A stretch of DNA of 64,000 bases from Siphonodentalium dalli (GCA_032622095.1 CP136064.1:250668484-250732483); one strand, 5' to 3'. Shown: positions 1 to 12,536, counted from the stretch's first letter. Notes: a model not told the origin generated them from the letters alone. Program-made: numbers and translations.

Positions 1-790
1 ATTTTCTCCAGCGGTAGGAAGGAAGCCGGAATATAATTTGGCGAGGAGGTGGAGCACTGGTTGAAGCTCCTTGTTTCACGGGTGCTCCTACACGGTGACT
101 GCGTCCTATGTGTTTTTCTTTTATCGGAATGCCCAGTTTAGTTACAACATCTTGTACTATTTTGTCGGTTGATTCACCTGGGGTTTCGGTAATACCAGAG
201 AGACGGAGATTTGTGCGCCTTCCATATTGTTGAAGGTCGTCTATTTCCGCGCGGAGCTCGTATTCAATTTTCTCTCGCGTTTCAACTTCAGTTTTAAGTT
301 TTGATTCAAGTGCGTTTATTTTGGCATCGCGTTTAGATAGTTCTTTGTTGAGAGTATCCATTGTTACTATGTCGTCCTTACATACTTTGGCGATTTCATT
401 CTTAGCGATTGATGAAGCTACTGACTGGACTAATGTTTGCATCACTTTTGCCAGAGCTTCTATTACCCTGGTGATGGTTAAAGCTTTGATTAGGCCACAC
501 TCAAAATATGCATTTGGTCCGAAGAATTCATTTGAATCACGATCAGCCTCATCTTCAGATGGAAATGGGCTAGTGACCAGGTCACTTTGGTAGATTGGCT
601 TGGATATTTTGCTTTCCATGAACCCCGAAGGGGAAATTGGCGATTCGGAAACATGTGGCTCCGTCCTCTTGACAGGCACGGGCGCGGAACCTCCGGATAT
701 ATTGAGTGAGTTTGAGATAGAATGTTGCACCGTAGATTTACTGTTTTTATCGTGACTTGCTGTCGAGGGCTCTGGCTGATCATCACTCAT
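1..790 (-). CDS. Non-LTR retrotransposon ORF1 protein, partial (runs off left edge)
   Basis: Reading leftward from the ATG at 790-788 the frame stays open to the window edge, giving 263 codons with no stop. The N-terminal ~130 residues are Ser/Pro-rich and low complexity. They are followed by a charged heptad-like coiled coil (about residues 145-180) and then a block with LQQYGRRTNLRLSG and, further on, RSHRVG and IIFRLPSYRW. That order (coiled coil, then RRM-like Transposase_22 region) is the ORF1 nucleic-acid chaperone of L1/CR1-type LINEs, which coats element RNA. The bases upstream (791-1080) would be the element 5' UTR. The reverse transcriptase ORF would lie left of the window. The family call rests on motif resemblance read by eye. 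Confidence 0.75.
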   Translation of the reverse strand, partial: MSDDQPEPSTASHDKNSKSTVQHSISNSLNISGGSAPVPVKRTEPHVSESPISPSGFMESKISKPIYQSDLVTSPFPSEDEADRDSNEFFGPNAYFECGLIKALTITRVIEALAKVMQTLVQSVASSIAKNEIAKVCKDDIVTMDTLNKELSKRDAKINALESKLKTEVETREKIEYELRAEIDDLQQYGRRTNLRLSGITETPGESTDKIVQDVVTKLGIPIKEKHIGRSHRVGAPVKQGASTSAPPPRQIIFRLPSYRWRK

Positions 791-1491
791 AATGAAATGC
801 ACAGTAATACTATGTAGTGACAGATAACAAAGAGAGAATAAATGATTGAGCAGTTGTCAGTGGCGAAGTCGCTGAACGATTAATTATCCAATTCACCGAT
901 GCCGTCGAAAATAAGAGAGTCCACAATATTGTTAAATAGACGACTGACAATTATAATGTTATCGAGAATGAATCAGATATAGTTTAAATGGAACAATCTC
1001 ACCAGTGTCCAGTGGCAATAAATCCGTTGATGTTCGGCTTCGTTAGATTCAATATGGCGGCCGTGTTGCAGGCGATCGTAGAGTCCACCTCAGGCAGAAA
1101 ATCCCACAATATATTCACTTAACATGCGTTGATTTATTTTTCCCAACAATATATGTGATCCTAATACTTCATATTTTAAATCATAGCTTTTAGTTCAGTT
1201 GATCCGAGAACATTTGGCTTTAAAATTGACAAATTAGACCCATCAAACACAGAGCAAAATAATTAGCGTCCCGTCATTGGCGTGGTCACGTGTAATTATG
1301 TTGCTATCATGTCAAAACTGAGCGCTTTGGGTTTGGCAAGAATATCGTGTTTCAGGACGACGAACGATTTGGTTACCACTAATAGGTAAAAATTACGGCC
1401 ACATGGCGATCACAATTTAAGGACATAATCTCAGAATCATCGCCCACATTGAGGAGCTGAGAAACGGTCGCGAATTAACTTATTACTATAT
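791..1491. other. Non-coding: probable LINE 5' UTR and unassigned sequence
   Basis: No convincing ORF on either strand. The first ~290 bp abut the ORF1 start codon and probably form the 5' UTR of that element. The ATGGCGGC motif at about 1052-1060 resembles a YY1-type site, which some LINE promoters carry. Nothing else is recognisable. Confidence 0.4.
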
Positions 1492-1964
1492 GTGACCCGC
1501 CATTTCAAATCCAGTCGTAAGTCGTTTCCAGTCGTAAGTCGTTTTTTTTTTACCCTGTGCCAATGCATTCTCTTATATATGCGAGTCGACCATAGGTCGC
1601 CTCGCATATATAAGAGAATTCATTGGCCTAACAATTTTTTACAATTTAAATAATTTTTTCTTGTATTCTTTAACAATTTTATAATTTCACCCATACAGAG
1701 CCCCAGACAACAATGAGCAGACGACACTCTTATATATGCTTCTATAATGTGTGGGGCTCCCTGCGGGGTAATGGATGTTTTTTATTTTATGTCCTAAAAA
1801 TTGTAAGAAACATTTATTTAAAAACAATTATAAAAAATTGTTAGGCCAATGCATTCTCTTATATATGCGAGGCGACCTATGGTCGACTCGCATATATAAG
1901 AGAATGCATTGGTACAGGGTAAAACAAATCCCGACTGACGACTGGATTTGATATGGCGGGTCAC
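1492..1964. repeat. Foldback MITE, copy 1 (complete)
   Basis: A 473 bp palindromic element. It begins GTGACCCGCCAT and ends with the inverse ATGGCGGGTCAC. Inside each arm is a second palindrome built on CTCTTATATATGCGAG and its complement, adjoining GCCTAACAATTTTTT. The AT-rich centre has no ORF. A second, right-truncated copy lies at 3062-3495 and related hairpins lie at 6655-6900. No target duplication could be assigned with certainty. Confidence 0.75.
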
Positions 1965-2152
1965 ATTTGTTATTTTTGTTGAAAATCGGAAACCGTAATC
2001 GTAACAACGAATAGGGAAAACGACAACGAATAGAAAGAACACACATTCTAGTGACGTATAGTACCTATTCGTAATAATTATTTGTCGTAGGTGCCTATTA
2101 TGGGTAGGCCTATGTACTATAATTCTTACCGATATTTTCTCGTTAATTTCAG

Positions 2153-2464
2153 ATAAGTTGTACGAAGTCCTTCGCAATTATGAGGGCGAAAGCAAACCGA
2201 CGCAAGTCGAAAAGAGGGGTGCAGCCGAGCTCTGTGGGGACTTACGAGTGCACGGTTACGAGTACCTACCGTGGCATGTCAATCCGGACAGCAAGGGCTG
2301 GTGTGTAAATTTCGGAAAAAACTTTGTTGCTAATACAGATGGTACAGCAAAAACCTGGTGCAAGGAAAAGGGATCGGGCGAACTTGCTGTCGTGGACACC
2401 CCTTTTAAGATTGGTATCATCGCCGCTATACTTCGGGAACGCCAGAACGCATCTGCTAGTACAT
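2153..2464 (+). CDS. C-type lectin-like gene, internal exon (N-terminal half of the CTLD)
   Basis: A 312 bp exon bounded by a pyrimidine-rich acceptor ending AG at 2151-2152 and a GTATGT donor at 2465. It enters and leaves in phase 1 (two bases of a codon first, 102 codons, then one base). The translation has the N-terminal half of a C-type lectin fold: an extra Cys pair, then TWCKEKGSGELAVVDTP, the usual first conserved Cys and hydrophobic helix/strand region. Its exit phase matches the exon at 6213-6481, which supplies the rest of the domain. Upstream exons, including any signal peptide, are not visible. The protein is probably a secreted or surface recognition protein; no calcium-site motif is visible, so carbohydrate binding is unproven. 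Confidence 0.7.
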
Positions 2465-3061
2465 GTATGTATAGTTAATATAGTATATGTATAGACACTG
2501 GGGGGGGGGTCTGGATTGTAAAACTGCGAACATGCGTTACTATATAGAAATACTCTGCATACACTATACTAGATCATGCCATGCACGAATCTCTACTCTG
2601 ACTAACGCCCGTATAGAGATCATATTCCACCAGTACAAAACCGGAGAACTTTTTGATGTTCTGACCCGTTCTGACAGGCTGCCGGCGGCCATGATTTTCA
2701 TAATCGAAAATCGTTCAACAACGAAAACAATTCTCCAATAAATGTGGGCTGCATGGTGTGCTGACACATATTTGAAATCCAAGATGGCTGCTAGTGGCCA
2801 TGTTTTTGTTAACGAACTTCGGGAAAAAGGGAGAATCCATCTAGAGGTCATCCTGAAGATCCATATTAAGTTTGGTGACGATTGGATGATAAATGTGACC
2901 CGTAAGGCGTGCTAAAGGATTTAGCCATATAAAGAGTCCAAGATGACCGCTGAACAGAATTCGGAAAAAAGAGTAAAAGAGCAAAGAGTAAAATCCAAGA
3001 TGGCTGCCGGCGGCCATGTTTTTCATCAAAAATTGTTCAAATTCGATAGCTCCATCTAGAG

Positions 3062-3495
3062 GTGACCCGCCATATCAAATCCAGTCGTAAGTCGGGATGT
3101 TTTTTACCCTGTGCCAATGCATTCTCTTATATATGCGAGTCGACCAAAGGTCGCATCGCATATATAAGAGAATGCATTGGCCTAACAATTTTTTATCATT
3201 TTTTTTAAATAAATGTTTCTTACAATTTTTAGGACATAAAATAAAAAACATCCATTACCTTGCAGGGAGCCCCACACATATATAGAAGCATATATAAGAG
3301 TGTCGTCTGCTCATGTTTGTCTGGGGCTCTGTATGGGTGAAATTATAAAATTGTTAAAGAATACAAGAAAAAATTATTAAAATTGTAAAAAATTGTTAGG
3401 CCAATGCAATCTCTTATATATGCGAGGCGACCTATGGTCGACTCGCATATATAAGAGAATGCATTGGCACAGGGTAAAAAACATCCCGACTTACG
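3062..3495. repeat. Foldback MITE, copy 2 (right end truncated)
   Basis: Same family as 1492-1964: it starts GTGACCCGCCATATC and contains the same CTCTTATATATGCGAG palindromes in both arms and the same AT-rich centre. The right arm stops at CCCGACTTACG without the terminal GGCGGGTCAC. It lies inside the inferred lectin-gene intron. Confidence 0.7.
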
Positions 3496-4007
3496 TTATT
3501 TTGAGTTATCGCGCTAACGGTCGCAAACGATCAAAATCGCTAAAAAATATATACAAGCTAAGTCCCATAACTCTCGTATAAAAGATTGGGCAACCTGGTT
3601 TTCGAACTAGTTCGAGATATTGTTGCAGACCTATATACCAAATATGAATGAAAACGGTTGACGTTTGTTTGAGTTATCACGCTATCGGTATAGCGCAGGT
3701 CCGGACGCCCCCGCCCCTACCGACCTATCCAAACCATAAGTCGAGTTTAAAAACAAAATCAACTAAAAACTGTAGGTATTCTTTATATTATATATGCCCC
3801 TTATTATTGTTCAAAGTTGCTAAATTAACTTTTACTTAATTAAATTATTAACTCTACTTGATCAAAACAGCGATGTATATAATGTGTCTAATTTATACGC
3901 CCATGATTAAAGTGGCTCATTAGTGTTTGGGCCTTTTTTAGACATATCGATAGATTTACTATGATCTTTCTGTTATTTGTATCGAAGAGGTCCTGCAATA
4001 CATGAAG
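3496..4007. other. Intronic sequence without recognisable feature
   Basis: AT-rich, with no exon-like ORF and no clear repeat apart from short homopolymers. Confidence 0.4.
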
Positions 4008-5008
4008 CTATAATGGCTGCGGACACACGAACTACCGTGGCGATGGTATATTAGGTGTGACCATTTATTATGATGAAGTTTGGTGACACTTGCTGGTCAT
4101 ATATAGTTACAATGCAATAGCTAGCCGTGTCGCCCGCTGCATATTCGCACAATGAGTCTACCTAAGCTCTACAAGTGTCGCGGCCGTTCTCTCAAGGATG
4201 AATATACCTGAATGTCTTGTCGCTGTTGATCTTTACTCAACACGCAAACGTCGCAAAATAAAAAACGCAATTGGGGAACTGTCTTAATACGCATGAAATT
4301 AATGTAAGTAGATAAACATGCATTGAAATAATATCAATAAAACGTATATATTACTGCATGCTATGTGAGTGAATGAGGGATTTCCGCAGACAAACTCAAT
4401 TCTGGAGGATCGACCGTGCAATTATATATATCGTAGAGAATACAATGTAGCAAGACATAACGAGTAGAGATCAACATTGGAGAAACCCAATGGATTAATT
4501 GGTCCAGTCGACTCAATGTGTGGAAACTCAGCGGGCAACATGGCTAACTATGGCCAATTGTCACCAAACTCCACCATAATAAATTGTTACACCTACTTCG
4601 CCATCGCTACTATAAAACGCAATTGGGGAACTGTCTTAACACGCATGAAATTAAAAATTATGTAGATAAAACATGCATTGGGATAATATCAATAAAAAGT
4701 ACTACGTGCATGGCATGTGAGTGATTGTGGGATTGCCATGGTCAAACACAATTATGGACGATCGACCGTGCAATTATATATATCGTAGAGAATACAATGT
4801 AGCAAAATGTAATGAGTTGAGATCAACATTGGTGAAAATCAATGAGTTAATTGGTCCAGTCAACTCATTGTGCGGAAACTCAGCGGGCAACATGGCTTGC
4901 TATGGCATAATAATTATGACGACCAATTGTCACCAAACTCCACCATAATAAATTGTCACACCTATTCTGCCATCGCTACTGTGGTACGTGTTTCCGCAAC
5001 CATTATAG
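4008..5008. repeat. Foldback element with internal 352-bp tandem duplication
   Basis: The left end (CTATAATGGCTGCGGACAC) is the imperfect inverse of the right end (GTGTTTCCGCAACCATTATAG). The inverted arms are about 150 bp (4008-4160 against 4860-5008). Between them is a unit beginning AATTGGGGAACTGTC at 4269 that repeats at 4621, a period of 352 bp. No transposase ORF is present, so it looks like a non-autonomous DNA element that expanded internally. Confidence 0.65.
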
Positions 5009-6212
5009 ATTTATATAGAAAGCTATAATGTTCCATGAAAACTCTATAGTTCCACCTGTAACGATGCTACCGAAATGTAGCTGTAAATATAGAATTCAGT
5101 TATAACGAAAATGAGTATATGACTTAAGCTTGTCCTTCTTTCAACTCTTTCTCTGATTCTGTATTCTAAAATATGTCATCTGGTTGACTATTGAAATTAT
5201 TTGCACAAAATCTCCACCAAATAAAATTTTCACCTTCCCAGTGAAGAAAAGTTAGTCATTATGGCTCAATTAAGCTAGGTTATTAGTCTGTGACTAAGCT
5301 ACGAATTAGTCATCATGACTAATATTGTAAATTAGTTGGAATGACTAAGAAAAGTTAGTTGAGTTACGGACAAAAATCTGACGAATCAATCTTAGTCACA
5401 TTGCAATGATTAAGGTTTTTTTTCTCAGTGTATAATTATGTCCTTGTGGACGTACGTGTATTCATATTAATTCTTTTATTGGATGGTTTCTTTTGAGTAT
5501 AGTAGGAGATGGCCCCATAAATGTCTGGATTTAGATACGGTCCTCCATTCATGCACGATTTATTCTTGCCATATATGATATGTTTAAAGGTTATATACCG
5601 GGCAAACATCGCTTATAACGTACGGAATTACATAGATAGCACTGCGTATGTAGTAAACAGTGAGGTGTGTGTAATTTAAAAGTCCACTTAATTTTGAACC
5701 CCAAATCACATTATATAAACTATATGCCATATTTTTCCGGTGTAATACACAGTGAACATGTTGTTTTTGTTGAGATAAAGATGTCTGTTCTGTGCTAAAG
5801 TTTATGCACAAAGTATATTATTTTCAATGGAATAGGAATAACTCTATATATTTAGATATAGTTATTCCCCTTCGATTAAAAAATAAACTGTAGTTTGAAT
5901 TCTGTTGCATTCTGTGAGTCATAGCAGGGGAAATGATTTTATGATTTCAGCTATTTCCTATTACCCTATGGGCGCCTTCTGAGACACATACGTTCCAAAT
6001 GGTGATGAATTGTAGTATTTTAATCATATTTTATGACATAGATTGTTACTAAAACCGTATATCAAGGCACTATACAAAGAATAATCGGTGAATCGAAAAT
6101 TTAGTGGGCCTTCGCGTGGCCCATACGACTGTGACGTAATATTCGGTTGCCTGTTTGCTCCCCGTGTCGATATATAAGAGGCGCGTTCATTGGTTCATTT
6201 ATGATGTTGCAG
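5009..6212. other. Intronic sequence, no gene seen
   Basis: AT-rich. It contains a run of short related TTAGTCA/GACTAA motifs at 5250-5410 that may be a small inverted-repeat element. No coding signal was seen before the acceptor at 6211-6212. Confidence 0.4.
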
Positions 6213-6481
6213 ATGGCTACTTCGTCGACGGTCATTGGAACAGTGATAACACCAATTGGCAATACAAAGATGGCAGAGTTATAAAAGCAGCTGACACACA
6301 TAATTACTGGTACAATTCATCCGAATTCGTCGAGAACTCCAGAAACTGGAAAAATGAAGACGGAAGTTCAGACACACGTAGCTGCATCAGATTAATGTCA
6401 AACGCCGATTTCATGTGGAGTGTCTCCAAGTGCTGGAATACTGGCGACACCGGACACCCTCTGTGTCAAAAAATTGTATAA
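6213..6481 (+). CDS. C-type lectin-like gene, terminal exon (C-terminal half of the CTLD)
   Basis: The exon begins after the AG at 6211-6212 in phase 1 and ends with TAA at 6479-6481. The translation starts GYFVDGHWNSDNTNWQYKDG and continues with three Cys in CTLD order: SCIRL, SKCW, and PLCQK near the C-terminus. These are the second to fourth conserved lectin-fold cysteines; the first lies in the exon at 2153-2464. Neither EPN/QPD nor WND calcium-site triplets are seen (MWSVSKC stands at the WND position), so this may be a non-canonical lectin. ATTAAA at 6484 could be a weak polyadenylation signal. Confidence 0.7.
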
Positions 6482-6649
6482 GCATTAAATTAGAGTCTGG
6501 GTGTCATCTCCACTACACGAGTCTGTTCGTAATTTAATCATAATATAAGATGTCCATTCACACAATTATAAAAAAGAAACAATTGGTTGTCACACACTTA
6601 TCCATTTACCATTTGATGATTGAAGCTTCCTGAATTTTTGCGAAAACCC
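6482..6649. other. Probable 3' flank of the lectin-like gene
   Basis: AT-rich sequence after the stop codon with ATTAAA near its start and no further ORF. Confidence 0.35.
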
Positions 6650-6900
6650 TATGCCCATGGATTCTCTTATATATGTGAGTCGCCCATAGGGAGCTTTGCA
6701 TATCTAAGAGAATGAATTGGCCTAACAATATTTACCTTGATCTTGTAAGCCATTGATTCGCGTATATATGCGAGGCTCCCTATGGGAGACTCGCATATAT
6801 AAGAGAATGTATTGGCCTAACAATATTTACCTTGATATTGTAAGCCATTGTATTAGCTTATATGTGCTCGCATATATAGGATAATTCACTGGCACAGGGT
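6650..6900. repeat. Hairpin repeat related to the foldback MITEs
   Basis: Three successive imperfect palindromes of the CTCTTATATATGNGAG type, separated by GCCTAACAATATTTACC spacers. It shares modules with the elements at 1492 and 3062 but lacks their GTGACCCGCC ends. Confidence 0.6.
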
Positions 6901-8454
6901 TTTTAATGCTGCACCAGCGCAGCTCCCACCATGAAAGGGTTAAGATTATTCCGTGATCCTTTGGCAAGACGCCAGCATTGTTAGTCTCAATTCGACCAAT
7001 AGAAATGCTGAAAATGAAGTTTCTCTTCAGCTGGATTCATGATTGACAGGTATTTGTTCACAAGACATAATTGTTAATTGGAACTTCATCTACTGTTTAT
7101 CTGTTTATGGACATATATTGGTGAATCTTGGCAAATACTGGGATTAAATGATAAGAAATAACTCTTGTTCAGATTAACGTTATGAGTTATAACCGAAAGT
7201 TTGAAGACAAATTTACGCGTGTATCTGTATTCTGATAACACCCATTATGAATAATATAACATTCGAAAATATAACTTAATAGGAGAATTCATTTGGCCAT
7301 GACAGGAATATAAATACACCATGTGATATACGTGGAGATGACACCCTGAAATGCAACATGTATAAATAGCTGATTGGCGAAACCAATAAAATCTTATTCG
7401 TCGACAGTTATGTGTTTTATTACCAATTCGTATGCAGTCCAATACCACATACTTTACGCCAAGTTCCCAGTTCAAGATTGCATGATTTAGGTTACTTTGT
7501 TGAGCCGATTATGATTTGAATCGCTTACAATCATGGAATTCATCCCGGGAAATAATTCAATATCGATTGTGATGCCAACTCAAAAAAGTCGCAAAAATCA
7601 TGCAATCTCGAGCTACTGTTAAATTGATTATTACTAGTATTATAAAGCTCCTCGTCAGAACAGGTCTGAACATCAAAAAGTTCCCATTATTTCAACGGGT
7701 GGTATATGCTCTCTACCCACGTAGGCAGATTGTGAACAGGTTGTATATGTTCTCTACGCGGGGGCAGCCATAGCATGTCATGATCATGGCATGATCTATG
7801 CCTCACATGATATTTATCTGGACCAGACAATTACGATCAACGAGCTTTGTATGCGAGGATTACTTTTTCTGATACCTGTGTTCTTGGGATTTTGGAGAAG
7901 CCGGCGACCCTTCAAGAGGATCCCATGCCTGGCGTCAGTGACTTAAGTGTGTGTTTTATAGAGTGCTATTGCAGTTTGATTGATTGTGAGAATTCGGTCA
8001 CGGGTGTTAGTTCAAATGTACCAATTTGTTGAAGGGGCAGCTCTTAGTGTGTGAGTACGGTGTAAGAATCATACGCGGTGTAAAAATGAGAATACTCGAG
8101 AAATTATCACGCAATGTGCATAGAAGTGCACGTTATGCGCAAAAACTTCGAGGACTTATAAGAAAAAAAACAGCAAAGAAAAGGAGGAGTTTTAAGTGAT
8201 ATGACAACAGTATTGTGAATGGGCGTGATATAATCACCGAGGAGTCATCAACATATAGGGCCATAAAGAAACCCATAGGGAAGGGGCATGAAACCGCATG
8301 CATCTATTGTGCCATGCATGTTGCTTGTGTCAACTAATCATTTTAAAGTTGTATTGGTCGAAGAGTTGACTTCAAAATGGTCAACATCATTCTATCTGAT
8401 GACTGACATTAAATGCCCAACTCTGTTCAAGATTGTTAACATCCGATATAGTAG
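6901..8454. other. Intergenic, no gene seen
   Basis: Several short ORFs occur but none has protein-like composition or a recognisable motif. Scattered fragments (7650-7800 and 8340-8454) resemble the repeat family at 8455-8960 and 9960-10200, including shared blocks such as GTCGAAGAGTTGACTTCAAA. Confidence 0.4.
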
Positions 8455-8960
8455 ATCATGCCACGAATCTCTACTCTGCTAACGCCCGCAGAGATCATAC
8501 TCCACCAGTATAAAACCTGGGAACTTTTTGAAGTTTTGTCAGGGAACCTTATAAAGTCAAAAAATAACGCGGGGAACATATATCTTAGTTATTATTTGTT
8601 CTTTAATAATGTAGTTTGCTGTAGGTGAGGGTCCCAACTAGAAATTGCATGTTTTTCTGTGACTTTTGTGACCCGATAGCGTAATAAACATTAATTACCC
8701 AGAAGTAATTCCTTAATTGTAAGCGACGCAAAGCAAATTCGCTCACAAAGTCACTTAAATTGTAAAATTTCGAGTTGGGACCTCCATCTACAGTGAGTTA
8801 TATTATTAAGTAACAGATAATAACTAAGAAATATATTTCCCGCATTATTTTTTCGACTTTATAAGTTTCCCTGTCAAAACTTCAAAAAGTTCCCAGGTTT
8901 TATACTGGTGGAATATGATCTCTGCGGGCTTTAGCCAGAGTAGTGATTCATGACAGGATC
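8455..8960. repeat. Large inverted repeat (foldback element)
   Basis: The left arm (about 8455-8690) and the inverse right arm (about 8715-8960) match over most of their length. Both carry CCCGCAGAGATCAT, CCAGTATAAAACCTGGGAAC, TTATAAAGTC and GTCCCAACT in mirrored order. The loop is a short AT-rich segment with no ORF. A diverged single arm occurs at 2570-2700. Confidence 0.7.
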
Positions 8961-9469
8961 TACCGACATAGGAGAGAATAAGACACGATTACACATTTCC
9001 ACAATTATGAGTTATCAGCCGAAAATCAATGAAATTTATAAGCTTATGTTAGTCCTGAACCCCACTCACCCCGCAAGACTTAACGCAATACCTCTCGTTT
9101 TCTTCCCTATTATATGCCTCAACTCAACAAAGCAATGTTAACACGAAAAATATGGCCATGTAAACACCAGACAAGATGTTTTTCAGACGAGGCACTACGT
9201 CAGTTTGATGCAAATTGTAGAGAGCAATTATTGACAAATGTATTCAAATGAAAAATGTATATTATTTTGTGAAGCTTATACACAATGCCACATGTTTGGT
9301 CCACCTGAAATGACTCGGTGGCATGTTAGTTGTCGTTCCATGGCTTGTGTCTGTTTCCAATTGTAGGCATCCTAATCCACATTTGTAAATATGAATAAAT
9401 ATTTTTGCATGTACATGTAATATGTTAAATCGTGTCTAGCAATAAAGCATACAAAATTGGAACTACCCG
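8961..9469. other. Intergenic, no gene seen
   Basis: AT-rich sequence without a supported ORF. Blocks such as GTTATCAGCCGAAAAT recur at 10230. Confidence 0.35.
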
Positions 9470-10560
9470 TCCAAGATGGCCGCCGGAATTGGAAAATATT
9501 AGGCTTTTTTCACTAATAGCTTCTAGATCACTTTCTGCTGGTTGGAATTCGTTGAGAATTGTGACTTTATGTTGGTTTTTTTTTTATGTTAACTGATCAT
9601 TCGTGCAATGAAATATGACATTTTTGGGGTCCTATAGCCCCTTCCGATCCCAAAAAAAATCGAGTTTACAGAACGCGGTATAAAATTTCATACTTCAACT
9701 AGGAATTATCGAGCAGAATTGTGTACTGTACTGACGCATACCATTATTTATGAATACTCCAGCTCAATGTAATCAAAAGGTTTGACAATTTATCATGTAA
9801 AACTGAATTACCTTTGGTATCAGAGGTGTTTATTGTTTGATCTGTCTTAAATGTGTCACACTGAGGTAGACCAAATTACTCACGATGGCTTGCAAAATGG
9901 CAAACAAATATGGTAAATAGCTGATTCTTCACATATATCCCGAGTACAATTCTCTGCTATTCCGAAAAGGTAGCAACTTATGACTCACTTGGTTGGAATG
10001 TGGTCTCTACGGGCGCAGCCACAGCATATCATCATCATGGCATTATCAAGGCCTTACATGATATTATATGGACTGTACGATTACGATCAACGAGCTTTGG
10101 TCGAAGAGTTGACTTCAAAATGGTCACCATCTTTTCGTATGACTGACGTTACATATCCAACTCTTTTCTTGTTAACATCCGATATACGAGAATAAGACAC
10201 AATAACACATTTTCCACAACTTATGAGTTATCAGCCGAAAATAAATGAAATTTATGACCCACTTGGTTACATGTATAATACATGTTTTTAATCAACTGAT
10301 AACTAAATATTATATTATTGTTAGCACAGTACCTTATGAGGCAAGAAGAAATTCATTCTAAATGATGCGGTTTGGAATTTTCCGATTACTTTTGGGATTC
10401 TGGCCATATATTTTAAATGAAATGGGCAGAACTTTGAAACGGGACTGAGAGAGAGAGAGACCATAATCTATGGTTATTCTAGCCCATTAGCATCAAAATT
10501 TATCAACATATCACCGAGTGGTGGTCAAGGTGGCAGCTAGATACCAAAATTCGTTATAGT
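9470..10560. repeat. Diverged copy of the 3' half of the long-TIR repeat family
   Basis: Successive blocks (CCAAGATGGCCGCCGGAA, AACTGATCATT, GGGTCCTAGCCCCTTCCGA-type, ACAGAACGCGGTA, GGTATCAGAGGTGTTTATTG, GACTCACTTGGTT) occur in the same order at 62390-63470. It is non-coding and clearly older than that copy. Confidence 0.6.
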
Positions 10561-11032
10561 TTGCTCTATTTGCTCTTGACAGCACTTTCAGGGTGTGGTG
10601 TGTGCGAATTATTTTTGCGTCCATTGGTTATTAAAGATACGGGCGGCGTTAGCGGTGGGTATGCTGTTAAAATATTCACCTCCGTCAAAAACCGCCATAA
10701 ACAGAAATAATAGTAAAATAGAGACAGACTTTTTTCTTATACCAATCAGAAATATGGCATAAACAGTAAGTTATTGTCAAATGTTTTCCATTTGTTATGT
10801 AAACAAAAGCAAAAAACGTTACAGGACCTGGCTTTTGTTTAGATCCGGATATGGTAAACATAAAGAGCGTTTTTTGTTATTGTTTTCCTGATATTGAAAT
10901 ATCAAAGAGCGTTTATATCATTTGCTAATAGAATTGCGCTGTGTTATGTAAACAGAAGCAAAACTTCTGTAACACGAGCAGGCTCTTGTTTACGTACACC
11001 ATCGTACGTCTTGACGATAATATACTATTTAC
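10561..11032. other. Intergenic, no gene seen
   Basis: No supported ORF. A GAGCGTTT motif recurs (10864 and 10906), and the end of the segment joins the foldback cluster at 11033. Confidence 0.35.
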
Positions 11033-12453
11033 GCCACCTAATGCGCATAAGATTGTCCACTTATAAATGGACAATCGGTACCTAAAATGGTCATTAATAA
11101 ATTGACAATCCGACCACGAGTGGCACGCGAGCTTGCGATTGTCCACTAAATCACGACATATATCGATAATCCTGCATGTTAGCTTCATATTAAATCTGAA
11201 GGGTATTAACTCTATAAAGAATGTACTTTACTAAATGACAGAGATTTGTATGAGAAATTTGCAACACCACAACAGATCAACTTTTGTGAAATATAAGTCA
11301 AATTCTTCCCTTGGGTGGGTGGGGTTGGGGGAGGTTTGGGGTACGCTGGTGTTGGAGGGAAGTGGCACTGTTTATGGCTGGATCTAGCTGAAACTTGGCA
11401 TTTTTGATATTTTCCATAAGAGAATCCAGCAAACTAACGCTCAGCTTCGAAATATTATTCGATCCATAGGTTTGAATTTCAATCGGAGCTTTCAAAATTC
11501 GGTGGAGATTCGTTCGAAGTTCGAAATTCAGATTGAAATTCGACCCCTATTTTTTTTGCCTCAAGTTCATTGTGGTGTTCCAATTCGTGCTCCCCTGCTC
11601 GAATTTTGGGTCAAAGGTGATTTTTTTCACTTTTTCTGAGATACTGCCACCATTAGTCCATCTATAAATCACAAACTTAGTCACATACGCCTGTCCAGCT
11701 GTCAAAAATTGGGCGTAAGTCGTGCGAGGGGTAAAAATATGCCATATTTTGTTGCTAAATTCATTATGTATGCATAACCACAACAGCCACGGGGATATCC
11801 TTTGTGGATTCTTCTTGTGCCACCACTAGTCCATCTAGAAATCACAAATCAAGTCACATACGCCTGTCCAGCTGTTCTTTGTGGCAAGAAGAATCCAAAA
11901 GGATAGCCCCGTGGCTGCTGTGGTCCTGCACCTAATGCGCATAAGATTGTCCACTTATAAATGGACAATCGGTACCTAAAATGGTCATTAATAAATGGAC
12001 GATCCGACCACGCGTGGCACGCGAGCTTGCGATTGTCCACTAAATCACGACATACATGTATATCGATAATCCTGCATGTTAGCTTCATATTAAATCTGAA
12101 GGGTAATAACTCTATAAAGAATGTACCTTTACTAAATGACAGAGATTTGTATAAGAAATTTGCAACACCACAACAGATCAACTTTTGTGAAATATAAGTC
12201 AAATTCTTCCCTTGGGTGGGTGGGGTTGGGGGGGGGGGGGTTTGGGGTTCGTCAAAAACACTTCTTCTCATACAAATCACCGTTATTTAGCAAATTAACA
12301 TTATTTATAGAGTTATTGCCCTTCATGCAGGATTAACAAAACATGTCTTCATTTAGTGGACAATCCCAAGCTCGCGTGCCACGCGTGGTTGGATTGTCCA
12401 TTTATTAATGACCATTTTAGGTACCGATTGTCCATTTATAAGTGGACAATCCT
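11033..12453. repeat. Foldback repeat cluster: two direct and one inverted copy
   Basis: A block starting ATTGTCCACTTATAAATGG and containing GGTACCTAAAATGGTCATTA occurs at about 11045-11345, again directly at 11946-12250, and inverted at 12255-12453. The second and third copies form a large hairpin. Between the first two copies, 11640-11930 is itself a diverged palindrome around CCTTTGTGGATTCTTC. That part resembles the 174-bp satellite unit at 24277 (shared AAGTCGTGC and GTGCCACC blocks). Poly-G runs occur near 12228. No transposase was seen. Confidence 0.65.
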
Positions 12454-12536
12454 TGAAGAATTGCCTGATTTACGCGCTGGTTATGTTTGGCATACAAAAC
12501 TATATATATTTTAATATTCCTTCTCTTGATGGCGAT

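Larger units (their letters stand above)
2465..6212 (+). other. Inferred intron of the C-type lectin-like gene
   Basis: GTATGT at the left end and a TTGCAG acceptor at 6207-6212, both in phase 1. The 3.7 kb between holds a truncated foldback MITE (3062-3495), a larger foldback element (4008-5008) and a fragment (2570-2700) related to the repeat at 8455-8960. No exon-like ORF was seen inside, and the CTLD reads through sensibly if the two exons join directly. cDNA would settle this. Confidence 0.5.

Noticed and set aside
7847-8032. 61-codon Cys-containing ORF
   Set aside because: No signal peptide, motif or conservation visible; length is expected by chance.
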